Shown here piece by piece: positions 34,180 through 45,726 of a stretch of DNA of 64,000 nucleotides; the stretch's first letter is position 1; every line of letters begins with the position of its first letter. Made by a program: the position numbers and the translations under genes. This stretch comes from Sistotremastrum niveocremeum HHB9708. Its lineage: Eukaryota > Basidiomycota > Agaricomycetes > Sistotremastrales > Sistotremastraceae. Location of the stretch: assembly GCA_001630475.1 (NCBI GenBank), contig KV419419.1, forward strand, positions 1 to 64,000, in the 5' to 3' direction. The notes under the pieces are model-generated. The model saw only the letters and a list, made by a program, of their open reading frames with translations. It did no database searches and had not been told where the DNA came from.

Positions 34180-35937
34180 CTATATTTGTCTCTCCCGAAT
34201 CGTCACAGTTTGTATCTCAGCTCCTCTACTCATGCGATTGGAGAGCATAGCTTGGAACGTCGAAAGCGATTGGAGATTCTCGCAACTCACTAAATCCAAC
34301 TCCGTCAAGGCAGGGCAGACAATTTCTGGATCATCCAGCACTTTGATGAGAAGGGCCAAATGTGACACATTGTCCACAGACAGCTTCTGAGCACAGGCTC
34401 CTAGTGAAAGAGCGGTTCTCCATTCCTCTTCGGTAACGGGGGAATGAGGGAAGGGACCCCTGATGTGCAATTTCTGAGGCTTTAAGTCGAAAGCGGCTAC
34501 GGCTGCAGAAAGGACGAGGGTCCTGTTCTGAGGGTCCCATCTGCCGTCGTCTGTGCTGTTGAAATCACATCTCTCTCGGAAACTGAGGATAAATGGATCC
34601 CTTCTCTCTGGTTCAGGGAATATCACAGATATTCCAACGTCCCTACGACGGAGAGACAATGCGAGACCGTCTGCGTTTGCAATGCGCTTTTTCACCGCTG
34701 GATACAAGTGAGAGAACACGGTGATGAGTTTACCGTCGTCTGCAAGGTGCGCTTCGCTAAGGATCTGAATTTCATTGGGTTCGGAGAAATCTACCGCGGA
34801 GAAAATATAGTTGATTGTTCCCGCCTGCATACGTTGAAGCTCGACGATACGACAGTGTGAAAGTCTAGTTATCGGATTTTGCAACAGAGTTGGAGGTGGT
34901 CCACTCTCAATGTCACTCCCAAACACCAGAAGGTTCTCGAGCAGCGGGGTATTCGAGAGCATTCGGGTGAGGTTTGTGATTGGGGTGTGCGGCCTGAGAT
35001 GCAGCTCCAAGGACACAAGGGATTGGAATGCTTCCGGCTTGATGAGGCTGAGCGAAACCGCCAAAAGAGTCACGTCGCTAAGTCGGGGGGTGTCCGAAGA
35101 AAACAGGTTCTCCAATAAGAACTCAGTGTTTGCATTTGGTCGAAGGTCTGCGAACGCGAAGTTCTTTAGCACAGGTGCATGCAGACGTTTCAGGTCCTCC
35201 CAGAATCCGGATACGTGCGTCCCCCGTAGGTCGATCCAGATTTCGAGTTCTTCCACCCGATACATGTTCCTGGTCAGAAAATCGGAATAGAAAGCAATCA
35301 AAGGCGTGAGATCGAAGTTTCGGGGCATCTTAATATCTCCTTGGTACAGACTTGCATGCACGGAAAGAAATTTCCCTTTGGACCGTGCAACGAACTCATT
35401 GATCACTGTTTGCGGCCAAAGCAGTTCTATGTGACTCCAACATGCTGGAGTATTCAGGATGACATTTCGCCAAAGCGAAAAGCTACGTGTCAATGTTGAA
35501 GTCAAATCGGATTCGATGGAAGGAAATGATTACTGACACATGAGAGATGACCAAGATTTTCGGTATCTTTTTTCGCGGAGCTTCCAACCAACATATCTTA
35601 TCCAAGTCTTCTGCAGATTCTCTGATGTCGGTAATGTGACATTGGGCGATTTCGGCCAGAGTTTCGGGAGGTAGCCGTGCTAGAAGTGATTTTGCGTTAT
35701 GGAAGACTTTCAGATAAGTGAGATCGAGGGTATCAGAGTTGGGATTGCTTTCGATTTCTTGCTCTACGTCCGTCTCATCAGCGAGGGCGTGGTCAATCAA
35801 GGTGCGCAGTGACAAACCCTGGCTTCTGGAAGTGAGAAAAAACTTAGTCTCAGTGATCTGAGGGTCTCGGGAAACTCCTACCTCTCTCGTTGCACCCCAT
35901 TCAAACTACGAATGGCTTCTGATGCGGTAATGTTCAT
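34180..35937 (-). CDS. F-box/LRR-like protein, 548 aa
   Basis: Three exons (35937-35882, 35825-35538, 35482-34180). After the short N-terminus 'MNITASEAIRSLNGVQRE', the F-box reads 'LLARLPPETLAEIAQCHI', a diverged version of the PEEILLxI core. The intron after 'VISH' is in the same phase-2 position as in the other members, followed by 'FSLWRNVILNTPACWSHIEL'. LRR-like repeats fill the long last exon. A probable SCF substrate adaptor. The start codon overlaps the stop of an upstream 68-codon frame as ATGA. Confidence 0.82.
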
Positions 35938-36140
35938 TCTGGTTGCGACATCGAGATCATTCTGGGGGCCGACATTCGCATCGCTCTAAGAATACGAAAG
36001 GCCGAGTAAGACCCTAAGCTGGATGTAGGTGTAGTTTGAGTACCATAGAAATAATAGCCTTGGACAGTGGGTGAGAAAGGTTGCACTGGAAGTGAGAAGC
36101 TCGCGTCGTCGATTACATAATTCTCAATCTCGTCCGACAT
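35934..36140 (-). other. 68-codon upstream reading frame overlapping the F-box start
   Basis: A frame starting MSDEIENYVIDDASFSLPV ends in TGA that overlaps the F-box ATG (ATGA at 35937-35934). It could be a uORF in the leader, a small separate gene, or chance. Composition (acidic start, aromatic middle 'VQGYYFYGTQ') is protein-like, but I recognise no family. Confidence 0.35.
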
Positions 36141-39088
36141 GCCATTGATGCAACCTCATGCGGCCGCCTAATATTCTTGCTCCAGTTCCGGACTTCACAC
36201 AAGTATTAATGTCTTGATCTAACACCCCGTGATATCCTAGTCGAGACCAAGGGTACCAATGTAGATGCATCTTGAATTCAAAAATATATCAGTATCGATA
36301 AATGCTCAGCTCGGGTTCATGAAGTATTGAGTGGTTGTGGCTAGAGCTGTGGCGTACAACTTTGGGCTCTCGTGAGGGCATGCTCGAGGCGACATCTTAA
36401 GCGATGTCGGATCGTCGGACACTTTCATTCGACTAGAAGGACAGTCTAGATCTCGTTAGGGGATTGCGGAGAGGCAGAAGACTCATTCCATGGCGAAGGA
36501 CAGTGAAAAGGTGGACTGGAGGGGTTGACGCGCGTTGTAATCAGTCTAGGCAATCATGTTCCCATGAAAACGCGGGTGGCGAATTGACCAAGTCATTTGT
36601 GAATCGCGTAGGCAGAAATCGTTTGGATTGGCGGTGCATGCCACCAGAGAGAAATCACGTTTCCAGATGCAGACGCGCTGAAGTGAGAAGCGGAGCCTGA
36701 AGCTTGACGCGTCGAGCCGCGAGAACATCCTGCCACAGAAAATCCTCCGGAAAAGCCGAACACGTTCACAAATCTTCACCAATGGCAAAGGAGGCTTTGA
36801 ACGGCTAACACGATAACTGGGAGACGAGCAAGGGACTCAAAGGAGGCTTCGTGTCCGGCGCCTGTGAATAATGTCATCTTGTGGACCGTCTAGAGGGGCA
36901 ATTCCAGAAACTCTAGCTGTCCGGGATATTTCATCGTTCCACCAATTTTCATTCCAAGGAAGACCGATGTGAAGCAACGAAGCAACGGAACCCGCATGAG
37001 CCTTTCTTTGCGATTGAGTGCGTAAGGATCCGCTTCCATCGTCGAGAATAGGCTGATGCCAGGTAAGAATGGTATTTGAACAGACAACGACACCAGCTGA
37101 TCGTGTAGCTCCTCTGAAACGGTTTACCCAGTAGTAAAGCCAGAGTCCGAGGTAGCTCGAAGACCGTATCGTCAACCTGGACCGGATGTTAATGCGTTTC
37201 GTTAACCTCGCGTTCCGAGGAGAGGAATTCTTGTGATAACTGCGTCCCTCAGAGGCGTCCTTCCAATCTCCTGGGCAATGCGGACGAAGACGAGCCCTTC
37301 CTGATGTGTAGGATACTGAGATACGAGAAGGTACTAACGTTCTTGTGTCCGTCAATCACAGACATGGAGAATCACTGCAGGTTATTGGGGTCGCCCAGCG
37401 ATATCTTGAATTGAATTTCCATCAGATGTTTTCCATCACATATTCATGGCAATAACTTCCCAATTTGTCTGGTTTCTGTCGTGAGTCATCTAGGTCCTTT
37501 CCTGTCAATCGACTAGGCACTCACTCACGCTATATCCATAGCTACACCCAATGAGCAGGTCCTGGTCGCTTTCATGGCATCGCACGACATCAACATTGAA
37601 AGCACAGCTCATGCTGGCGCACTTGAGTGCGTAGGAGGCAGTCCTGAGCATTGAAAAATTCGGCCATCGCAGCCGAGAAACTTTAGCTCTGTTTGATATC
37701 CTTGTTCGTGTTCGCCAGCTAGCTTAAAGGAAAGACTCTGGTACGGAAGCTCAAGAATATCAGAGGCTCATACATTGCCGTCAAGTGTCGCGCTGCTGGT
37801 GGTCGAATCCTAGCTTGGTCCAGCGAAGTCGCAGCGACAGAGAGCGAGCCCGCGCTCCGACTCTTCTTCCGCTTTGAGACGTACTTGCGTCGAGCCTACA
37901 CTCTGCGCTATTCCCTGCCTTCGCACTGAAGACACATATTCCGACTCGTGAAGAGCATATTTCAGTGTCCAGCCTCCGACTTTCTGTCCACGTCAACGCG
38001 GTACCTTCGTTCACTATCAGTAGCACTCCTATGCTAGAGCTGGTCGTGTCGTTTCTCGCCACGTCACCCCCTTAAACGACAGGATCTATCTACATCTACT
38101 GTCAAAAGTCTTAGGAAATGCATAGCCAAAAGTCACTCGAATAGGAACCAGCAAGCGATCTCGCCCGACCGCTGCGACAAGACCTTTGATGCAGCGCAGA
38201 CTACCCTGAGGCCTGCATGACCTTAGATTGAGATTGAGCGCAACGAACGGTATGACCATTCTATAACTACCCTATCCCAGATCTTCTGATGGCCTCGATC
38301 AGCCTATCGCTCAATTGAGCACACCGGATTGTCAAAGAGTTGGCGACCCTGGACTGACTCAGCAATAACCACCTCTTTCATCCCTCCAATCCATGACACC
38401 ATCTTCATCATCTATCATTGCCCTGGATGCTCCGGATCCCATGTGCTCTGATTAAAGCCTTCGATTATAAGGAAATAAATACGTGCAAGGGAGATGAGTC
38501 CGGTAGAAATGCGTTAGCACCATAAGGTACGCAAAGATTAGTGCAAGTTATGTGTACAGAATGGTACCGACATTCATTGCAGTCGCTATTTATTGTGTGC
38601 CCCTGATGCCCTCCCCGCTTCTCCGACGCGTTTTCTTTGACCCATGAGCCATTGGAAGAGATCACATTGTCCAGGATCTCTCGGTTTTGTTGCAGTTTTG
38701 AAAGCGGTTCGATGAGATGGCCCCGTGGTGCTCATGGCTTCTTTGAGAGGACTGCTCAGCGCCGATCTCATCATCCCATATGCCCAGTATGTTGCCGCCG
38801 CGTAAACTCCATCACGACATCGGGCTTATTCCTGGCACCTCTTCCAGCTTTATTTCCTGTATTTCCATTCTATGCACCGTCGCTGCAGCCATTTCCCTTT
38901 CAATCCTCCACATCGTCTTTACACCTCCACTCCTGAGAGAGCAATTGAACTTGAGCATGTGTGCAGGTCTAGTTTTGTTAGTATCTTCTGGATCTCGCCT
39001 CCAGCAGTTTTGTTTGACATAATGTTTATTAGAGATACACGATCATCCTCATAATCCCGTCCTCCCAGCTATGCGTAGATTTTCCATA
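36141..39088. other. Gene-poor region, nothing recognised
   Basis: 2.9 kb without a gene I can support. Open frames around 36837-37355 (minus) overlap one another in different frames and lack splice-consistent continuation or known motifs. No terminal repeats or tRNAs were found. Confidence 0.4.
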
Positions 39089-40443
39089 TCAACGGGCACC
39101 GAATTGGAAGATGACGTCATCCCGATTGAGCTTTGCCGCGAAGAGCAACGTGTCCAGTTGCCTCACCAACTCAGATAATTCACTTTCAGCTTCCGTTGCA
39201 TCACGAAGACGACCTTTCCATACGATCTGCAGATAATCAGCGGGTTGTGACATGGTTCGACGACTCAGGGCTTACTGTTGACAGATAAAGCCGAGCCGCG
39301 GCTCTCCTCGCTAAAAACATAATTTCACCCCCAGTAATAAGGCTTGATCCGGTTTGAAGATCTAACAATGCTGCTTGCAGCTTATTCAATGCCCATCTTA
39401 CGCCGTCGCGGTATACGTAATCGAAACAGATGTCGTAATGAACTCCAAGCGTAGCTTGCAGTATCAACACCGCTTCCATGAGGTATGGCATATGCTGAAG
39501 TGAGGTAAGTCTCCAAACAAACTCAGAAAAGATGTACTCAACGATGCGCAGGGAAGTAGGCAATTGACTGCCTTCCTTTACCATCTCCAACCGTATCTTA
39601 TCATACCGATTGAGGAGATCGTTGGCGATCGCCAGAACGGGTACGTATTCCGCCTGATCTTCGACCGGTCGATGAAAATTTTGAACGCCCAGAAATATTC
39701 TGCGATAATTCGTATGCGGAAGGATATTACGATTACGACTAGCTCACATTGCTCCCACAAAAGCCAGGTCCGACTCGATGTCGCCAATCTCCAGACCTCG
39801 TCGTTTCATCTCTGCCCAAGCCTTGCGTAGGCCATCTAGGCATTCTTGAAGAATGCATTTGACGGATAACAGCTCATAGCTCTGAGCGCCCTTGGAATCG
39901 AATTAATCGTGAGCCAGCAGTCTTGCATGGCCAAGGATGATGGCTTACGTAATAGGAGAAATTAGCGAATGCTTCGCAGTTGTAACGAATCGCCATGCAT
40001 ACGGCGTGCTGGCTTTCGTTATAGTTAACGTCGCGCTCCTGGGAGACCCGAATTAGCAGATTCTCGAATCCTGCTTTCGGAATGATCCAGTCGAATCCCT
40101 TCCAAAATGGCTGTTTCAAAGATGTCAGGTATAAGTCGAACAGGTTGCGATCTCCTGATCTATCTTGTGTACGACTTCTTTCTTGGATCTCCATTTGATG
40201 CAGAGGGAAATGAAAGCATGCTGGGCGATATCGGCACATGGAACAATCTCTTGCGGAGAATATCGTTCCATATCGCCATGGCGTATCCGCCAGGCTAGAG
40301 TGTTGTCTTCTTTGCTCCGTTGTAACAGACTGCGACGAGTGTGCGAAGACATCTCGGTTAGCCTGGGCTGGTACGACATATGTTGGTACGAGTGGTAGGG
40401 GTGTCGTCGGCGACCTATGACTACCCCATTTGTAGGTTGACAT
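39089..40443 (-). CDS. Uncharacterised protein, intact member of the cysteine-motif family, 399 aa
   Basis: Family not recognised. Four exons (40443-39949, 39890-39748, 39699-39276, 39226-39089) join in frame. The N-terminal 60 residues are poorly conserved against the paralog at 5270-6613. The conserved part starts at 'IFSARDCSMCRYRPACFHF', three cysteines and a histidine that could bind metal, then 'FWKGFDWIIPKAGFENL', a mostly helical middle ('ILQECLDGLRKAWAEMKRR'), 'ATLGVHYDICFDYVYRDG', 'IMFLARRAAARLYLS' and the end 'LDTLLFAAKLNRDDVIFQF'. There is no signal peptide or membrane segment. It lies immediately downstream of, and co-oriented with, an F-box gene, as its paralog does. An additional 5' exon upstream cannot be excluded. 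Confidence 0.75.
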
Positions 40444-41023
40444 TTCAACGTCCGCAGCCTTCGCAGGTAAAGTTAAGGGTGACGGCACACAGAGCAGGCT
40501 TATGAATGCTCACGTAAGGGTGCTGTATTGCTGTCGACACCGTCGATGTCGTTGTGTGAGTGGTTTCCTCACGCCACGTCATCAATTGAGTCGGTGAATA
40601 CTGCAGTCTTGGGATTCTGTCTGTGCCACGTTGTTGGAAAGCGTAAAAGCCTTGCGCTGTGAGGATAAGCTCACCTGGTTCGTGGTCTTGCCTGTCAAGT
40701 CCATCCTGCATGGACGACATCAAAGGATACATAGTCCGCTTAGCGAAGTCGAACAATAGATGCAATACAAACTCCGCTCGAGTTCACTTTCTACAACTTT
40801 CTACATGTCAACACCAAAGCAACGCGGAGAAGTCATATTCTAGACCTGATCATTATTCCCTGCATTCACGAGTCCTTGAGCGGTGCTTGCAAGCACGTCA
40901 ATCGATCAAGCCCCATCATTGCCTACATTAGTGACGAACGAGTTAGACATTTGAACTGCGTATGTGTAGACACTATACGAGTATTAGGTGGTTATGATTC
41001 CATTGATACAGACATAATAAAGG
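40444..41023. other. Intergenic spacer
   Basis: Between the damaged F-box gene and its co-oriented partner. It may hold a 5' leader exon of the partner (the sequence upstream of its ATG ends in a possible acceptor). Nothing else was recognised. Confidence 0.4.
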
Positions 41024-42861
41024 TTACACTACATTCCTGCATTGTTCAGCGAAACGCTTCACTCTTGAAAATTCTATGTACGCGACGAGTGCGCTAATAG
41101 ATAACGGTCTCGATTTTGGCATCGCGCTTCTCTCGATACGCCAGCATCGCTTCAATGCTTTCGTATGCACCCTACTTTTGGTCTCCAAGATCAAAGTCTT
41201 CAAGAATGGGCACACTAAGTCTGGATCGCGCAAGGCCGCGATTAATTTGGGTGTCGGAACTGTACCTCTGATCGATATCTCAGTAACGTGAGGTGTCTCC
41301 AAAAGGATCGCTTTCCAAAAATCCTGGGTATAAAGCGATTCCTCAAGTCGGTCCCCACTCGAAAAGGCCAGCGATTCCGGTGCAAGGTTGAGTACCTGCA
41401 TGGGCGCAACGATGAAAGACCTGAGGGCCCTGCCAACGTCACTGAGATGCTCCATGTGGTAGTGACTCTCAGAGAATTCCAGAGTGTAAAGGTCTTCAAC
41501 CTCCGAGTAAAGCACCACCCCTTCGTCTTCTAAGCTGAAGGTCAGAGTTTCTGACTTAGAGAACGGCACTTTCACTGCTGGTGGCAAGCAGGAGAAGGCG
41601 CTTGTAGTGTCAACGTCATCGATGACCCTAGCCTGAGCCCAGATTTCCAGTACTTGGACGATTGGGAGCGATATGGCAGAAAGAAGATACGCTGTTTGAT
41701 CTGCCGAGAACCCTGAGAGACCGCAATTGATGCACTCTCGTAGCTCTGCGATCGGTTGGGTGACGACTGGAAGGTATGGCCATGTCGCTGAGACATCACC
41801 ACCGATACTCAGCTCGACGAGTCTCGGGGTTTGCGCAAGGATGGAAGGGAAACGGGTAATCTGTTCGGCATCGGCCACATAACACGTGTCCAATGCTAGC
41901 GAGACCAGGGAATGAAAGGAGCCTGGGTTGAGAGCTTGGTGTGAAGCGCCTTCCGTGGATATGTCTCTCAACTTTGGAGCGTCACCAGAGAACAAGTCAC
42001 GAAGAGTGTCCTCATCCATTGATTTAGGCCGAATGATTAGTTGGAAGATTCCAACTAATCGGCGCGTTCAAATTTCTTATAGATGCCCACAAGCCTGTGA
42101 AGTCAAACTCTTCGGGCATGAAGCATGTCCTCACATCAAAGTGTTGGATCCGATGAAAATTCTTGCGAAGAAAATTGATCCAATAGTCCATACTTTCCTC
42201 AAAGAAATGGACTGGGAAATGTGACATCTGTTTGCCGACCACGTGAAGGTCAACTGATAGAGGGGCGCTATGCGATCGTATTTCAAACTCATTGACTGCC
42301 TCAGATGGCCACAGAAGATTGATGTAACTCCATAACAAGGAGGAACGAAGGCCGATCCGACGCAAAAGCTTACAGCTGGATGAAGGTCGTCACTATGAAG
42401 CAAGCGTACATCATGAAAATCGAAGTACAAACATTTGGGTGACGAGAAGGTGCTTTCTCAAACTCCTCATCATGATCACATACATATCGAACTCTTTACT
42501 ATCGTCCGATTCGTCTCGCACGAAAGTCAGAAAAATCTCCAGGATAATTTCTTCGGGTATCCGGAGAAGAGCCGATTGATAGTCGTTCCTTTGAACAGAA
42601 GTATCACAGGAGTTGGGGGATCTGTGATCGTCTTCCAGGATGCCCGGATGGTGGGGATGGTCATTGGCAGGATGGCCTTCAGGGTGCTCAGTAATTCGTC
42701 GCTGTGCGGCAGCCAATTTATCCTCGCTGTACATACAGTTAGAATCTATGTTATTATACGAAGGGAGTCCGGGCTCACTGTTCCTTACTCTTTTCACCGG
42801 ATGTAGTGGTGATGGTTCCAGACGACTTATCGACGCGTTGCTGAGAGGAACGACGCGTCAT
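41024..42861 (-). pseudogene. Frameshifted F-box/LRR-like gene
   Basis: Exons 42861-42789, 42745-42433 and 42375-41024 carry the same plan as the intact paralog at 2989-4793: start 'MTRRSSQQRVDKSSG', F-box 'LLRIPEEIILEIFLTFV', intron after 'LVTQ', then 'LLRRIGLRSSLLWSYINLLW'. In the last exon the frame is lost near 42035-42065: upstream it reads '...IRNLNAPISW', while the conserved continuation 'IFQLIIRPKSMDEDTL' is in another frame. A second shift lies near 41150, where the paralog-like end 'AMLAYREKRDAKI' is again out of frame (its stop would be at 41094). Two frameshifts make this a probable pseudogene. The first sits exactly on a 26-bp perfect palindrome. Confidence 0.8.
42035..42060. repeat. 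Perfect 12-bp inverted repeat with 2-bp loop
   Basis: GATTAGTTGGAA, two bases, then its exact complement TTCCAACTAATC. It lies inside the last exon of the damaged F-box gene at the point where the frame is lost. Confidence 0.95.
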
Positions 42862-43548
42862 TCCCCACTATTTTCCAAATCAAAAACTGAAAGCGCGTCC
42901 TAGGACCAAGGTCGTGCAGCCAAAGACTGAAAATTCGACAGGGAGACCTACACGAGTAACACGACCTGATCGCCTTCAGCCAAGGTGAGCTGACTGCGTT
43001 CGCCGTTGAAGTCGCGTCGTTGTTTTTGCAGATATGTACTGGCGGTTATACGCAGTGTAGAGATCAGACTTCGCTTTCAGGCGATAATGTTGAGGATGAA
43101 GTAGGGAACGTCGAGCTCGCTGGGACTGATGACGACGGCACCTCGGAGTCGGACCTCGGAGCGCGTTGATCCACTTCGGCATTACTCGGCAATCATCGGG
43201 ATTTCCGCAAACCAAGACTCGGAGGCTTTGGCAATGGCAAGCTCCTAGAACGGCTGAGTGACCAGATGAATTGCTTCTTTGACCAGTCCGAGTATAATCG
43301 ACAGGAAAAAGACATTTTTTGGATTCAATTTCGGCTTGTCGCCGACTCGCTGCAGCCTTGCAGAATATAAATCAGTACGCTCGGGAGCATGCCCTCGAAA
43401 GCTGCACTCCTTCAAGAGGCCATCAGACAATTCAGACGTCAATGCGTTGAGCGTTTGCCATACTGAAAATTCAAGTGCTTTTAGATTCTACACTGTACAC
43501 GATAGGAAAAATACACAATGCCCCTTTTCATAGACAGAAAATCGTAAC
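42862..43548. other. Intergenic spacer, nothing seen
   Basis: Upstream of the damaged F-box gene and downstream of the permease gene, both minus strand. No recognisable feature. Confidence 0.4.
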
Positions 43549-45726
43549 TTAATGACCTTTATATACGTTGACCTCAACATCCGAGGCCGTTCTTTCCTTC
43601 TCCTTCTCATCACTCTGGCTATCGCCATCTTCGCTATGCCTCTCATGCTCGACGCCAAGTCCTTTCCATTCGCTGACATCGACTTCTTCCCATCCTTTGA
43701 CGCGGCCAGGTTGTGCAGGGAAGAACACGTGAAGGAGATAATACACCAAACTAGAGACTCCGAAGCCAGTGAAGAAACTCATTTGGTAGATATGAGTAGC
43801 GGCGATGGGAACGGTGCGGCCAGTAGCGCCAGCAAATCCGACGACGTTAATGAGGATACCGGAGATGTAGGCAGCGTAAGCGCGGAGATTGACACCGTAG
43901 GTGTAGTAATACCAACCGTCGCTGCGGGAGGTGTAGAGGTCTGAGACGCGGACGCGACCCTTTTTGACGATGTAGTATTCGGTGATCATCACACCGGCGA
44001 TGGAGGAGAGGAAGACGGAGTAGGCGGAGAGGTAGGATGTGAAGCTGTTGCTGGATTTGAGGAGTTGCCACGGGCACATGGCGAGACCGATGATGGCAGC
44101 GATGTATCCACCTCGACGGATGTTCTGAAACAGTTCAATTAATTTCAATGGGCGAAGCTGAAGTAAGAAGCACGTACAATGAAACGGGGGAACAGAGAAG
44201 TCAAATCACAACCAGCACTGATGGAGTTGGCGGAGATATTGGTGCCGAGTTGAGCGAGGATGAAGGCAGCGCTGATGAACCATACACCAAATCGAGTGGC
44301 ATGACTGGGTTCTCCGTCGAGGAGCTTGCCGAGAAGGTCGATCGGCGACCAGATGGCTTCACCGTAGATGACTTGAGAAGATGAAGACACGATGATACCG
44401 ATGAAAGACACGAGGGAGAAGGCGATGGGGACTGAGAGAAGTTGGGTCCAGACCGCATCGCGGGGCTTTCGGGCACGGGATGCAAAATCGGGGGCGTTGC
44501 TGCGAAGAAAACATTAGATCATGGTTGTATGATCGGGTAGAGAGAATAGCCTACGTGACGAGAGTGGCCATGTTACTGACACAACTCATGAGAGATGATA
44601 CCATCGCCCAGCCGAGTTCAGCTCCATGGATTTGGGAAGGCTGGTGGATGATCGGACCGACACCTTTTGCTTTGACGATAGACCAGATGAAGAAGGTGAT
44701 GCCGGCAATGGGAACGAAGATGGCCTTCGCAGTGAAGAGATGACGGCTAGAAAATTTCAACGTTAACGAAAGTCTCCCAAGGAGGTCGCGTGACGTACAT
44801 CTTGTGAATCGGGAACCAGATTGCCGGAAGGGAAATGAGCCAGAACAGGAAGAACGCCATGAAGTCGCGCGTGGTGATTCCGGCGGATTCAGGGAGATGG
44901 TTCGCTATGCGAGCTCGATGAGTCCGGTGAAAAATCAGACCGGTGGCAAGTGGGACTCACGGATGTTATTGACGCTAGGCCACATGGCACGGAGCATGAC
45001 GAGGACGCAAGACCCGCCAATGCTCGCTTGGACACCATACCAGATGCTAAGACGAATTGTTGAGAATTTGAAATCACAGAAAATTAAATAAATTTACCAA
45101 GCCATGACACCACGATTGAACGTGCACCAGAGTGAACCCCAAAGGCCAAAGCTTTGTCTGAAAGCGGAAATGAAGAAGAGATTAGATAAGGTTGGGCGTG
45201 GGAAGGGGGGACAGAAAGAAGCACACCTTGCTACAACGGGGAAGGTAATGTGATGCATGGCACCAGGGCGGGCGTTAAGGACGATGAATGGAGCGACGAC
45301 CCCGTATCCCAGCCAGACACAAATCCAAGCTTGCCACCATGAAAGGCCAATCTGGATCATCGAAGACACGATCATCCATCTGGAAATTGGACAGTTCAGC
45401 AAGGGCCTTCGAAGTCGAAGAAAAATGAACGGACGTGTTGATGTTGAATGAATCGGCGATCCAACTGTAGTGAAGAGTTAGGTTTTGGCCAAGGACAGGT
45501 GAAGAGATGCAATTCGTACAAAGTAACGAAATTCCATGCTTTCCAAGCCCGTTTCTCGGGCGGGACTGGTAGGAGATCTTCGTTCTAGATGAAGGTTGTC
45601 CAGTAAGGAGGCGAAACCCATTATGATATCGTAGCGTTGACGAACAGAAAGAAAGAGCTCAGAATGAGTGAGGCCTTTCGGATGGTCGACCTCGATGAGA
45701 CTAATGAACCGACTGAACGCGCCCAT
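43549..45726 (-). CDS. NCS1-family nucleobase/allantoin-type permease, 556 aa
   Basis: Ten exons (45726-45646, 45584-45520, 45464-45435, 45379-45227, 45157-45098, 45046-44961, 44904-44799, 44746-44555, 44499-44178, 44124-43549) join in frame. Hallmarks of nucleobase:cation symporter 1 proteins: '[14 protein letters not shown]', '[14 protein letters not shown]', '[14 protein letters not shown]', '[17 protein letters not shown]', '[16 protein letters not shown]', '[15 protein letters not shown]', '[16 protein letters not shown]' and '[15 protein letters not shown]'. About 12 membrane helices are expected. Yeast relatives FUR4, FUI1, DAL4 and THI7 import uracil, uridine, allantoin or thiamine with protons; the substrate here cannot be read from sequence. 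The start at 45726 is favoured because homologous sequence begins there; an in-frame ATG at 45999 would add 91 low-complexity residues. Confidence 0.92.

Noticed and set aside
36837-37355. 172-codon open frame on the minus strand
   Set aside because: Overlaps other open frames, no motif, no consistent introns, composition not protein-like.
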